Shown here in pieces: positions 43,594 to 52,520 of a stretch of 64,000 nucleotides of DNA. Source of the DNA: Lignipirellula cremea (lineage in GTDB: Bacteria > Planctomycetota > Planctomycetia > Pirellulales > Pirellulaceae); contig NZ_CP036433.1 in the NCBI RefSeq assembly GCF_007751035.1, positions 620,001 to 684,000 of the forward strand, in the 5' to 3' direction. The first letter of the stretch is position 1; each line of letters opens with the position of its first letter. The position numbers and the translations under genes are program-made. The notes beneath the pieces are model-generated. The model saw nothing but the letters and a program-made list of their open reading frames with translations. It had not been told where the DNA came from and did not search any database.

Positions 43594-45054
43594 ATGAGCA
43601 AAATAATCAACGACGATCTATTCGAAGGCTCCAAAATGACCTTTGGGCAGCACATCGAAGAGCTGCGCAAGGTGTTGATGAAGTCGCTGGTGGGCGTGGT
43701 GCTGGCGATGCTGATCGCCCTGTACTTCGCCGGGGATGTCGTGCAGTTTATCCAGGTGCCGCTGACCAAAGCGCTGACCCAGTACTACATGAAGAAGGCC
43801 ATTGCCAAGATGTCCCTGCGGCCGGGGGGGCTGACGCCGGAAGAGCAAGTGACGATCGAGAAAGATCAGCTCGCGCCCGAAGCGGTGCGGGTCGATCCGT
43901 TTTCGGTCGCGTCGGCCATTAGTTTCGCCGCTCCGACCGACGGCGACTTCGCCTTCAAACGGTACCAGCTGAGCGACGGCGAGCTGGCTGATCTAGACGA
44001 GGTGCTGCCGCTGGCCCGCAAGATCAACGACGGCAAAGATGATACCCGGGACACGTACGCCAAGGCCGTCTGGGACGCCATGCAGCCGCGGGACCAGCTG
44101 ATCATCGAAGCCCTGGCCAAACAGCAAGAGCCAGCCGACGATTCTAGCCGCGACCAGCTGCTACAGGTCCTGAACCGGGTCATTGACAAGGCCCGTTTCC
44201 GCGAGGCCCCGGCATTTGTGAAACTGATCGAGAAAGACTCCGCACTCGAAAAACTGCAGGAAGACTTGCCGGAGGAACCCAAAAAACCGGAGGAAGACCC
44301 GGCCGACGAACTGGCCGCAGAGTCCGACGGCAAACCGATCGCGCCCGGCGAATCCCGCGACGACCAGTCTCGCCGGCTGAATCGCCTGTTGCTGACCCGG
44401 GCCTTCCCCAACGAGCTGAAAGAGCCCCGGGTGTCGCTTGTCGACCTGGTGATCTGGCGGAAGATCGAAGTCGAACTGCAGGCGCTGAGCGCCCACGAGG
44501 CGTTTTTGATCTGGCTCAAAGCGGGCTTTGTGCTGGGGCTATTGATCGCCAGCCCGTGGATCTTTATTCAGGTCTGGGAGTTTGTGGCGGCCGGTCTGTA
44601 TCCGCACGAAAAGCGGTATGTGTATATCTATCTGCCGTTCAGCATGGGCCTGTTCCTGGCCGGAGCGGCTCTGGCGTTTTTCTTTGTGTTTGAGCCGGTG
44701 TTGGAGTTCTTGTTCAGCTTTAACAAGCTGATGAAAATCGATCCTGATCCGCGTATCGGCGAATGGATCAGCTTTGTGTTGACGTTGCCGCTGGGCTTTG
44801 GCGTGGCATTCCAGTTGCCGCTGGTGATGCTGTTTTTGAACCGGATCGGCATCGTCTCGCTCGACGTTTACGTGGAGAAATGGCGTTTGGCGATTCTGGT
44901 GATCTTTGTCATCTCCATGTTCCTGACGCCAGCCGATCCGATCAGTATGCTGCTGATGGCGGTGCCGCTGACCCTGCTGTATTTTGTCGGGCTTGCTCTG
45001 TGCAAATGGATGCCGAAGGGCCAGAATCCGTTCACGGAAACGTACGAACCCTAA
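43594..45054 (+). CDS. tatC: Twin-arginine translocase subunit TatC with a very large first periplasmic loop
   Basis: Predicted 486 aa against ~250 for usual TatC. The N-terminal signature HIEELRKVL and helix 1 (SLVGVVLAMLIALYFAGDVV, ~31-50) are normal. So are helices 2-6 from ~305 on (LIWLKAGFVLGLLIASPWIFIQVWEFVAAGLYPHEKR through to LLYFVGLALCKW), including the Glu in LYPHEKR. Between helix 1 and helix 2 lies a hydrophilic insertion of about 220 residues (~65-285), very rich in charged residues with helical stretches. TatC binds the twin-arginine signal peptide of folded proteins. Two Tat-type substrates (DUF1501 proteins) are encoded within the window. No tatA/B is adjacent. The vsr start follows 16 bp after the stop. 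Confidence 0.93.
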   Translation: MSKIINDDLFEGSKMTFGQHIEELRKVLMKSLVGVVLAMLIALYFAGDVVQFIQVPLTKALTQYYMKKAIAKMSLRPGGLTPEEQVTIEKDQLAPEAVRVDPFSVASAISFAAPTDGDFAFKRYQLSDGELADLDEVLPLARKINDGKDDTRDTYAKAVWDAMQPRDQLIIEALAKQQEPADDSSRDQLLQVLNRVIDKARFREAPAFVKLIEKDSALEKLQEDLPEEPKKPEEDPADELAAESDGKPIAPGESRDDQSRRLNRLLLTRAFPNELKEPRVSLVDLVIWRKIEVELQALSAHEAFLIWLKAGFVLGLLIASPWIFIQVWEFVAAGLYPHEKRYVYIYLPFSMGLFLAGAALAFFFVFEPVLEFLFSFNKLMKIDPDPRIGEWISFVLTLPLGFGVAFQLPLVMLFLNRIGIVSLDVYVEKWRLAILVIFVISMFLTPADPISMLLMAVPLTLLYFVGLALCKWMPKGQNPFTETYEP

Positions 45055-45070
45055 CCCACCAGGCGCCGGC

Positions 45071-45493
45071 ATGACCGATGTCTTCGACGCGGAAAAACGC
45101 TCGCAAATCATGCGGGCGGTGCGCGGCAAAGACACCGCCCCCGAGCTGATCGTGAGGCGGCTGGTGCATGCCCTGGGATACCGCTTTCGGCTGCACCGGG
45201 CCGACCTGCCCGGCAAGCCTGATCTGGTGTTTCCCGGCCGGCGGAAGGTCATTTTCGTGCATGGCTGCTTCTGGCATCAACACGCCTGTAGCCGCGGCGC
45301 CCGGCTGCCAAAATCCAACCGTGAGTACTGGAAAGCCAAACTGGATCGCAATCGCCGCCGGGACCGGCGGCACCGTGATGCATTGCGGCGTCTGGACTGG
45401 GCGTCGCTCGTGGTCTGGGAATGCCAGCTGAAAAAAGTGGCCCCGCTGACTGCCCGCCTGATCCGATTTTTAGAACCCTCCATCCCCAGGTAA
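45071..45493 (+). CDS. vsr: Very short patch repair (Vsr) endonuclease-like protein
   Basis: Predicted 140 aa from the ATG at 45071. The Vsr/EDxHD fold motifs are clear: SQIMRAVRGKDTAPE, the catalytic Asp in LPGKPDLVFPGRRKVIFVHGCFWHQHAC with its downstream histidines, and the C-terminal LVVWECQLK. Vsr nicks at T:G mismatches arising from deamination of 5-methylcytosine and usually travels with a cytosine methylase such as Dcm. No methylase gene lies nearby, so this is an orphan copy. It is placed between tatC (16-bp gap) and aroB (63-bp gap) on the same strand and may be co-transcribed with both. The family call is strong; biological specificity is unknown. Confidence 0.92.
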   Translation: MTDVFDAEKRSQIMRAVRGKDTAPELIVRRLVHALGYRFRLHRADLPGKPDLVFPGRRKVIFVHGCFWHQHACSRGARLPKSNREYWKAKLDRNRRRDRRHRDALRRLDWASLVVWECQLKKVAPLTARLIRFLEPSIPR

Positions 45494-45556
45494 CCAGCCC
45501 CATCCTGGCGCCGCCAGTCCTGGCGGCCCGCACCCCCACCCTTTTCGAGGCGAGAC

Positions 45557-46642
45557 GTGAGCGAGCAACAAACAGTCTGGGTGAACCTGGGCGAACGCAG
45601 CTACGATATTGAAATTGGCTCCGGCAACCTGGCCCAGACCGGTCCCTTTGTCGCCGGACTGCGGCGGCTGACCCACGCCATTGTGGTGACCGATGTCAAT
45701 GTCGAAGACCCGCACGCCGCCGCGGTCGCCGATAGCCTGGCTGCAGCCGGGGCCGAGGTCGACGTGATGGTCGTCGACAGCGGCGAAGGCGCCAAGTCGA
45801 TCGACATGGCGGGCGAGCTCTGGCAGCGTCTGCTCGAAGCCGGAGCCGACCGGAAGAGCATCGTTTGCGCCGTCGGCGGCGGTGTTGTTGGTGATCTGGC
45901 CGGCTTTGTCGCCGCGACCTTTGCCCGGGGTATTCCGTTCGTCCAGGTTCCGACCACGCTGCTGGCCCAGGTCGATAGCAGCGTCGGCGGCAAGGTGGGC
46001 GTCAATCTGCCCGGCGCCAAGAATATGGTCGGTTCCTTCTGGCAACCGCTGGGCGTGCTGATCGATACGGAAACCCTGTCCACGCTGCCGGAACGCGAGT
46101 ATCGCGCCGGCCTGGGCGAAGTGGTCAAGTACGGCGTAATTCTGGACGCACCCTTCTTCGACTACCTGGAGAAGAACGTCGACGCGATTAACGCCCGCCA
46201 GCCCGAAGTGCTGCGGCACGTGATCGCCCGTTGCTGCCGGCTCAAAGCCGACGTGGTCGAGCGCGACGAAAGGGAAACGACCGGTCTGCGGGCGGTGCTC
46301 AATTACGGCCATACCTTTTGCCACGCCATCGAAGCGGTCGCCGGTTACGGCGAGTACCTGCATGGGGAAGCGGTGGCGATCGGCATGATTTGCGCCTCGC
46401 GACTGGCCGAATCGCTGGAGCGGGTTGATAGCGACTTCACCGCCCGCCAGGCCGGCCTGCTGCAGCAACTGGGCCTGTCCACCGCAACGCCCGACCTGGA
46501 TCGCGACCTGCTGCTGGCCGCGATGGGCCGCGACAAAAAGGTCGAACACGGCAAGCTTCGCTTCGTCCTGCCCAGCCAGATGGGCCACGTGGAACTGGTC
46601 GGCGACGTCCCGCCCGAACTAGCTCGCGCGGCGTTTGCCTGA
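45557..46642 (+). CDS. aroB: 3-dehydroquinate synthase
   Basis: Predicted 361 aa, normal length, starting at GTG 45557. NAD-binding and active-site segments are intact: VGGGVVGDLAGFVAATFARGI, PTTLLAQVDSSVGGKVGVN and GAKNMVGSFWQP. The zinc ligands lie in AGLGEVVKYG (Glu), VLNYGHTFCHAIE (His) and YLHGEAVAIGM (His). AroB makes 3-dehydroquinate from DAHP in step two of the shikimate pathway, in the cytosol. It is last of the tatC-vsr-aroB run. No other aro gene is present. It is the last clearly core gene before the accessory block, and a 15-bp match to tRNA-Arg lies 27 bp after its stop. Confidence 0.97.
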   Translation: MSEQQTVWVNLGERSYDIEIGSGNLAQTGPFVAGLRRLTHAIVVTDVNVEDPHAAAVADSLAAAGAEVDVMVVDSGEGAKSIDMAGELWQRLLEAGADRKSIVCAVGGGVVGDLAGFVAATFARGIPFVQVPTTLLAQVDSSVGGKVGVNLPGAKNMVGSFWQPLGVLIDTETLSTLPEREYRAGLGEVVKYGVILDAPFFDYLEKNVDAINARQPEVLRHVIARCCRLKADVVERDERETTGLRAVLNYGHTFCHAIEAVAGYGEYLHGEAVAIGMICASRLAESLERVDSDFTARQAGLLQQLGLSTATPDLDRDLLLAAMGRDKKVEHGKLRFVLPSQMGHVELVGDVPPELARAAFA

Positions 46643-46668
46643 ACCGTATCAAAAAAAGGGATTCACGC

Positions 46669-46683
46669 CCTTCGGTTCCGTAG
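46669..46683 (+). repeat. 15-bp copy of the tRNA-Arg anticodon region (candidate att site)
   Basis: ccttcggttccgtag is identical and in the same orientation to 60630-60644 within the tRNA-Arg(ACG) gene. The match starts exactly at the first base of the tRNA anticodon loop and runs into its variable loop. A 15-bp chance match to a 74-nt gene is unlikely but possible. Apart from this and the IS remnant end at 47077, the stretch 46684-47129 shows no gene. Confidence 0.5.
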
Positions 46684-47076
46684 TCCTTTCAGGCCTGGCT
46701 GACGCTTTCACCTGGCTTCACGCACCCCAGTTTTTACGGGGCTTTCATTTCCCTCTCGCTTAGCTCACGCATCGCTTTGGCGCAGTTTTCGCTTGTTTGT
46801 GGGTCGCTGCCTGTCACGGATTCGAGCAATTAAACTTTCGGTTGGCGATCGGTATTCCGACTTCGACGCCTGCGGTGAGCAGCGAAGACACACGCTGAAA
46901 TCGACCTCCATCGCGAGGCTGAGCGTGCCGCTACTTGGAATCTTCCGCGTACGGTAAAATTATTCGAACGACGTTCAACGTCCGTGTTTTGAGGGCTTTG
47001 AATTACGATTTTCTGTCGAATCTCGGCCGACCGCCACGTTCCATCGGCGAAGATTTCATTTGTTCGCCCACAAATT

Positions 47077-47548
47077 TCCGGCAGCGCAGAAGGCGATCGC
47101 AGAAGAACGACCAAGGAACAGGAGGAACTTCACGCTGCATTGCGCTGGTAGTACTTCAGCAGTCCGCCCAGCCGCTCTTGGCACTCGATTTTGCCGGCAA
47201 GCTGACCGACTTCATCAGCGGGCTGGATCCGTTTATTTTCCAGTCCCTGATGGTTTCGCTCGCCGTGGTAGTGCTCAAGGAAAGACGAAACAGCGCGGCG
47301 CAGCGAGCTTTCACCGAAGAAGATCATGCGCGAGAGCGCTTCGGATTTGAGGCTCCTCATGAACGGCTCGATGAAAGCGTTCAAATTGGGGCGGCGCGGG
47401 GGCAGCAGCAGCGGTCGGGCGTCTTCCCTTTTCAGGATGTGGCGGAAGGCCCGACAGAACTTCGTGTCGCGGTCCATGAGCAGGTAACGCTTGCCCAGTA
47501 GAAAGCCCTCGTAGTCGGTCAGGTTCCTTGCGATCTGCGCGTAGGGTC
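47077..47548 (-). pseudogene. IS transposase remnant (rve/integrase-core, C-terminal part)
   Basis: On the minus strand the frame reads PYAQIARNLTDYEGFLLGKRYLLMDRDTKF and continues through LNAFIEPFMRSLKSEALSRM to EHYHGERNHQGLENKRI, ending at a stop at 47130. This is the second half of a DDE integrase-core transposase with the catalytic Asp (MDRDTKF) and Glu (NAFIEPFMRSLKSE) regions. The N-terminal half is missing: an in-frame TGA and unrelated sequence occur at about 47549. The segment 47077-47129 after the stop is probably the element's end, because it recurs at 52396. Dead copy. The stretch 47549-47840 has no gene except a promoter-like TATAAT. Confidence 0.8.
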
Positions 47549-47730
47549 AAAATATTCTGCCGAATTATAAGTACCGACCATGCTTGCATTTACACCATTC
47601 TCCCCAAGCTGGAAATCGGGACGAAAAAGCGACACCTCCTCATCAGAGCAAATTCCCACCCACAATCGAGACGCCCACACCAGCGGAAGACGGCTGCCAG
47701 GTTTTGCTGGGATCGGGCCCGATTCTCCGC

Positions 47731-47736
47731 TATAAT
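47731..47736 (+). promoter_or_regulatory. Consensus -10 element before the first PSD1 gene
   Basis: A perfect TATAAT 110 bp upstream of the ATG at 47841. A TTGCTG lies 21 bp upstream of it, longer than optimal spacing; the palindrome atcgggcccgat sits between them. Confidence 0.35.
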
Positions 47737-47840
47737 GCAAAGCTCCCTCCGTGGCTCGCTTGGGGGATGGATTCTTTCGATCTCATTCGTAGCGACGCCA
47801 ATTTGCCCCGCCTCCTTGTACGCTTGTCGGTCTCTCCCTT

Positions 47841-50828
47841 ATGAAGCGATCCCACTTCGCGTTGTTCGCCGTTGGTTTATTGACCTGTGCGGTTGCGTCT
47901 TCGTTCGGTCTCTCTCCTGCCAGGGCGGCCGAGCCCGACGCTGTGGGACTGGAACTGTTTGAGAAGAAGATCCGTCCCGTGCTGAACGAGAGTTGCTATG
48001 AGTGCCATTCGGCAGCGGCGGCCAAGGCCGGGAAGTTACAGGCGGAATTAATGCTTGACTCGCGCGAAGCGATTCGCAAAGGGGGCGAGTCGGGGCCCGC
48101 CGTGGTGCCTGGCAATGTGGCGGAAAGTCTGCTGGTCTCCGCTCTGCGACACGAAAACTTTCAGATGCCGCCGAAGACCAAATTGCCGGAGGAGGTGATC
48201 GCCCATTTTGTTAAATGGATCGAACTGGGCGCGCCGGACCCACGCAACGACGCTCCGCCCCCGCGCGAGAGTGCGCCGACGATCGACATTGCTGCCGCCA
48301 AACAGTTCTGGTCGTTTCGTCCCTTGGCGGAATCCGAGCTACCAGCAGCGCCCGCGTCGGATTGGGTGCGCACCGACATCGATCGGTTCATTCTGGCGAA
48401 GCTCGCCGAAAAGCAGATCACGCCCAACCCGACGATCGACCGCGAGAAACTGATCCGGCGGGTCTATTTTGATCTGTGGGGCTTGCCGCCCTCGCCGGAC
48501 GAGGTCGCCGCGTTTGCGGCCGACGACAAGCCGGACGCTTACGAGCGTTTGCTCGATCGACTGCTCGACAGCCCGCGCTACGGCGAACGCTGGGCCCAGC
48601 ACTGGCTGGACCTGGCTCGGTTCGCCGAGAGTAATGGCTACGCCTTTGACAAAGATCGCCCGGCGGCGTTTCATTACCGCGACTTTGTCATCCGGGCGCT
48701 CAACACAGACATGCCGTACGACCAGTTCATTCATTGGCAGATCGCGGGCGATCAACTGGAACCGCAAGACCCGCTCGCCCAGGCGGCGACCGGTTTCCTG
48801 GCGGCGGGAACGTTCACTTCGCAGCAAACCCAGAAGGAACGCGAACGCAGCCGCTACGAACAGTTAGACGATATCATCGCCACGGTCGGCGCCTCCACGC
48901 TGGGGCTGACGATCGGCTGCGCTCGTTGCCACGATCACAAGTTTGACCCGATCCCCACGCGCGACTATTACCGGCTGATCGCCGCCTTCGCTGAAGTCGG
49001 CTTCCAGGACTTTGACTATGACCCCCAGCCCGAAGCGACCCGCCAGGCCAAGGCGGCGTTCGACCAGGAGCATCAGCCGTTTCTCGATGCGCGAAAGAAA
49101 TTCGAACAGGAAGAGTTGCCGGCCCGGTTTCAGGCCTGGGAAGGTTCCAAAAACGCCGCTCCCTCGCCTTGGCAGCTGGGACCCTGGCAGCGCCTTGGTC
49201 CATTTCCGGCCGCCGATTTCAAAGCGGCCTACAATCAGGCGTTCGCGCCCGAGAAGGGGGTCAACCTGACGCAGGAGTACGACGGTCTCCGCTGGCAAGC
49301 GCAGCCGCAATGGTCCGACGGCCAGGTGCATGCCCTGCAGTCGGGCGACTTCAGCGCCCTGTATCTGTTCCGCACGATCGAAGTGACCGCGGCGACGACG
49401 GTCGACATTTCGCTAGGGCATGGCGATGCGATCAAGGTTTTTCTCAATGGCAAACAGGTGCTGGCGAAAGAAACGGTCGGCGAAGCCGCCGCCGATCAAA
49501 GCGAAGTCAAGCTCGCGTTGACGCCGGGTCGGAATGAACTGTTGCTCAAAGTGATTAATGCCGAGGGAGCATCCGGTTTCTATTTTCAACCCAAGCCCGC
49601 CGAGATCCCCAAAAACATTGAAGAGATTCTTAAACTCGCGGTAGACAAGCGGGACGCGAAGCAGCAGAACGCCTTGCACGTCTGGTTCGCTCCGCGCGAC
49701 GCCGACTGGGTCAAACTGGAACTGGCGACGCAGGAACATCTGAAGCAACAGCCGCAGCCCGACATCACGAAGATTTACGCCGCTCGCGACGGCGGCGTCA
49801 CCTACAACTTTGGCGCCGACACCCGCAAGGTCTATTTCCTGGCTCGCGGCAATTCCAATACCAGGCAGGGGCTCGCCTCGCCCAGCTTTCTGCAGGTGCT
49901 CATGCGGGGCGAATCGCAAGAGCGGCAATGGCTTGCTTCCGATCCCACGGCGCCGTCGCCTGACTCCCCCGAGGCCGCCGCCGCGGACAACGATATTCTC
50001 CCGCGCGTCGGGCTGGCCCATTGGCTGACCGATACCGAACGGGGCGCCGGGGAACTGCTGGCCCGTGTCATTGTCAACCGACTGTGGCAGCATCACCTGG
50101 GGCGCGGCATTGTCGCCACGCCGAGCGATTTCGGCAGCCAGGGCGCGCGGCCGACGCATCCCGAGTTGCTCGACTACCTGGCGGGAGAGTTGATCCGCGT
50201 AGGCTGGCGGCTTAAGCCGATCCACAAGCTGATCATGACCAGCAGCGTCTATCGGCAAGCGGGCAAAACAAACCCCGCCGCGCTGCAAGCCGACCCGGAC
50301 AATCTCCTGTGGTGGCGGCGTCCGTCGCGACGCCTGGAAGCCGAGGCGATCCGAGACACCCTGCTGGCGGTCAGCGGCTCGCTCGACCAGAAGATGTACG
50401 GCCCTGGTTCACTGGATGAGGCGAATCCCCGTCGCAGCGTTTATCTGACAGTCAAACGCAGTAAATTGATTCCGCTGCTGCAGTTGTTCGACGCGCCGGA
50501 CGCCATCCAAAGTATTGGCGACCGCAACGTGACGACCGTGCCGCCCCAGGCCCTGGCGATGATGAACTCGCCGTTGGTGCGGCAACTGGCCGAGAAGTTC
50601 GCCCGGCGGGTACGGCCTCAGGCGGACAAGCCGCTGGAAAAGGTCGTCCGCGACGCCTACCAGACCGCGCTCTGCAGATCGCCCCGGCCGGAGGAACTCG
50701 ACATGATGACTCGGATGATTGAAGGTCAGGCGGAGATCTACGGCGGAAACGAGACGGCCCAGCAAACGGCGGTCGCCGATTTCTGCCAGTTGGTCATGTG
50801 TTTGAATGAATTTATCTTCATTGACTGA
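47841..50828 (+). CDS. PSD1-type cytochrome c/DUF1549/DUF1553 protein (module A)
   Basis: Predicted 995 aa with a signal peptide (FALFAVGLLTCAVASSFGLSPARA). Residues ~40-120 form the planctomycete-type cytochrome c domain with heme motif C52-Y-E-C-H56. DUF1549 (PSCyt2) covers ~165-380 (IDRFILAKLAEKQ, RRVYFDLWGLPPSPDE, YGERWAQHWLDLARFAESNGY) and contains a second CARCHDHKFDP motif. A middle beta-rich region (~430-560) is family-variable. DUF1553 (PSD1) follows (RGIVATPSDFGSQGARPTHPELLDYLA...LEAEAIRDTLLAVSG). These proteins are periplasmic and always paired with DUF1501 proteins; a role in redox-linked degradation of sulfated or complex substrates is suggested in the literature but unproven. 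The DUF1501 partner follows 61 bp downstream. Confidence 0.95.
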   Translation: MKRSHFALFAVGLLTCAVASSFGLSPARAAEPDAVGLELFEKKIRPVLNESCYECHSAAAAKAGKLQAELMLDSREAIRKGGESGPAVVPGNVAESLLVSALRHENFQMPPKTKLPEEVIAHFVKWIELGAPDPRNDAPPPRESAPTIDIAAAKQFWSFRPLAESELPAAPASDWVRTDIDRFILAKLAEKQITPNPTIDREKLIRRVYFDLWGLPPSPDEVAAFAADDKPDAYERLLDRLLDSPRYGERWAQHWLDLARFAESNGYAFDKDRPAAFHYRDFVIRALNTDMPYDQFIHWQIAGDQLEPQDPLAQAATGFLAAGTFTSQQTQKERERSRYEQLDDIIATVGASTLGLTIGCARCHDHKFDPIPTRDYYRLIAAFAEVGFQDFDYDPQPEATRQAKAAFDQEHQPFLDARKKFEQEELPARFQAWEGSKNAAPSPWQLGPWQRLGPFPAADFKAAYNQAFAPEKGVNLTQEYDGLRWQAQPQWSDGQVHALQSGDFSALYLFRTIEVTAATTVDISLGHGDAIKVFLNGKQVLAKETVGEAAADQSEVKLALTPGRNELLLKVINAEGASGFYFQPKPAEIPKNIEEILKLAVDKRDAKQQNALHVWFAPRDADWVKLELATQEHLKQQPQPDITKIYAARDGGVTYNFGADTRKVYFLARGNSNTRQGLASPSFLQVLMRGESQERQWLASDPTAPSPDSPEAAAADNDILPRVGLAHWLTDTERGAGELLARVIVNRLWQHHLGRGIVATPSDFGSQGARPTHPELLDYLAGELIRVGWRLKPIHKLIMTSSVYRQAGKTNPAALQADPDNLLWWRRPSRRLEAEAIRDTLLAVSGSLDQKMYGPGSLDEANPRRSVYLTVKRSKLIPLLQLFDAPDAIQSIGDRNVTTVPPQALAMMNSPLVRQLAEKFARRVRPQADKPLEKVVRDAYQTALCRSPRPEELDMMTRMIEGQAEIYGGNETAQQTAVADFCQLVMCLNEFIFID

Positions 50829-50889
50829 GCCAAGACGTCGCCAGACGACACGTTCCGCTCATCGATCATAGAAAGTGGATAGGCAAATC

Positions 50890-52344
50890 ATGAACCCACG
50901 ACCCACCGCGCCGTTCGATTATGCAAGTCGCCGAACGTTTCTCAAACACGCCGGACTGGGCTGCGGCTCGCTCGCGCTGGCCAGCTTGCTCCAGCAGGAA
51001 GGGCTGCTTTCCTCCGCGGAGGCCGCCGCCCCGCGATTGATGCAGCCGCGGGCGCCGCACTTTGCTCCCAGGGCGAAGTCCGTCATCTGGCTGTTCATGC
51101 CTGGCAGTCCCTCGCAGGTCGATACCTTTGACTACAAACCGGAACTGCAAAAGAAAGATGGCATGAAGCTGGAAGGGGCCGACCCCAAGACCGGCTTCTT
51201 CACCACCAGCGGCAATCTGCTGAAGTCGCCGTTCGAGTTCAAACAGCATGGGGAATCGGGCGCCTGGGTCTCGGAAGTCTTCCCGAATCTGGCCGAGCAT
51301 GTCGACGACATGGCGTTCCTGTACTCCTGTTACTCGCGGTCCAATAACCACACGCCCGCCATGCTGGAGATGAACTCGGGCATGTTCCTGCAGGGGCGGC
51401 CTTGCGTTGGTTCGTGGGTCACTTACGGACTGGGCAGCGAGAATCAAAATCTGCCGGGCTTTGTCGTCTTGCACGGGGCGATGCCGCGCGGCGGTTCTCC
51501 CATTTGGTCGCCTGGATTTTTGCCCAAGGTGTTTCAGCCGACCGCCATTAATGGTTCCAACGGTACGCCCATTTCCAACCTGGCGCCGCGCAGTGCGCTG
51601 CAAGAGAATCAACAGCGGACGCAGCTCGACGTGCTGAAAAAGTTGAACGCGCAGCATCAGAAGCTAAGGCCGCACGAGGCCGACCTGGCGGCGCGACTCG
51701 AATCGTTTGAACTGGCGTACCGCATGCAATCGGCGGCGCCTGAAGCACTCGACGTCAATCAGGAAACGGAAGCGACGCAGCAAGCCTACGGCGTCGATCA
51801 GAAGGAGACGCAGCTCGTCGCCAGGCAGTGTATTACGGCCCGGCGCCTGGTGGAGCGAGGAGTGCGATTTGTACAACTCTACGCCGGCACGAACGGCGGC
51901 GGCGGCGGGGTGGCTGATGTTCCGTGGGATGGCCATAGCGACATCGGCGGCAATCATCGCATCGCCGCCAAGAGCGTCGATCAACCGATCGGCGCGCTGT
52001 TGGCCGACCTCAAAGCCCGCGGCATGCTGGACGAAACGCTGGTGATCTGGGGCGGCGAGTTCGGCCGCACCTCCGATTCGCAAGGGAGCAAAGGCCGCGA
52101 TCATAACCCGCACGCTTTTACCATGTGGATGGCCGGCGGCGGCATCAAAGGCGGCGTGCAGCACGGGGCCAGCGATGAGTTCGGTTACAAAGCGGTCGAG
52201 AACCGCGTCGGCGTCAACGACCTGCACGCCACGATCCTGCACCTGCTCGGTTTGAATCACGAAAAATTGACCTATCGCTTCAATGGCCGCGATTATCGCC
52301 TGACCGATGTCGCCGGCGAGTTGATTCAACCGATCCTGGCGTAA
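50890..52344 (+). CDS. DUF1501 protein, Tat-exported (module A)
   Basis: Predicted 484 aa from the ATG at 50890; an upstream GTG at 50875 is possible but unneeded. The twin-arginine signal is SRRTFLKHAGLGCGSLALASLL. The family core is of the alkaline-phosphatase/sulfatase-like type: SVIWLFMPGSPSQVDTFDYKP, ITARRLVERGVRFVQLYAG, GHSDIGGNH, LVIWGGEFGRTSDSQGSKGRDHNPHAFTMWMAGGGIKGG and the C-terminal NDLHATILHLLGL. The conserved GRDHNP segment and acidic residues suggest metal binding. It is the regular partner of PSD1 proteins, likely working with the upstream gene in the periplasm, and depends on the Tat system represented by TatC at 43.6 kb. The reading frame is intact. Confidence 0.95.
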   Translation: MNPRPTAPFDYASRRTFLKHAGLGCGSLALASLLQQEGLLSSAEAAAPRLMQPRAPHFAPRAKSVIWLFMPGSPSQVDTFDYKPELQKKDGMKLEGADPKTGFFTTSGNLLKSPFEFKQHGESGAWVSEVFPNLAEHVDDMAFLYSCYSRSNNHTPAMLEMNSGMFLQGRPCVGSWVTYGLGSENQNLPGFVVLHGAMPRGGSPIWSPGFLPKVFQPTAINGSNGTPISNLAPRSALQENQQRTQLDVLKKLNAQHQKLRPHEADLAARLESFELAYRMQSAAPEALDVNQETEATQQAYGVDQKETQLVARQCITARRLVERGVRFVQLYAGTNGGGGGVADVPWDGHSDIGGNHRIAAKSVDQPIGALLADLKARGMLDETLVIWGGEFGRTSDSQGSKGRDHNPHAFTMWMAGGGIKGGVQHGASDEFGYKAVENRVGVNDLHATILHLLGLNHEKLTYRFNGRDYRLTDVAGELIQPILA

Positions 52345-52395
52345 AGCGAAGCGTCGGCCACACGAAACTGGCCAATTATCCGGATCGCGAAGTAA

Positions 52396-52520
52396 TCCGG
52401 CAGCGCAGACGTCGATCGCAGCAGAACGACCGCGGAACAGGAAGAACTTCACGCGGCTTTATAATGGTAGTACTTCAGCAGTCCGCCCAACCGCTCTTGG
52501 CATTCAATTTTGCCGGCAAG
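52396..52520 (-). pseudogene. Second remnant of the same IS transposase 3' end
   Basis: This 125-bp segment aligns without gaps to 47077-47201. On the minus strand it encodes the last ~24 residues (LAGKIECQERLGGLLKYYHYKAA), then a stop and the ~50-bp non-coding IS end. The two copies are in the same orientation and bracket module A. Homology stops sharply at 52520, so the rest of the element has been lost or replaced. Confidence 0.75.

Noticed and set aside
47712-47723. Palindrome atcgggcccgat between possible promoter elements
   Set aside because: Restriction-site-like GC palindromes are common in this composition; no second copy near the other PSD1 gene supports an operator.
47528-47962. 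Plus-strand frame leading into the module A PSD1 gene
   Set aside because: It overlaps the PSD1 start in another frame and has no domain; the ATG at 47841 with its signal peptide explains the region.
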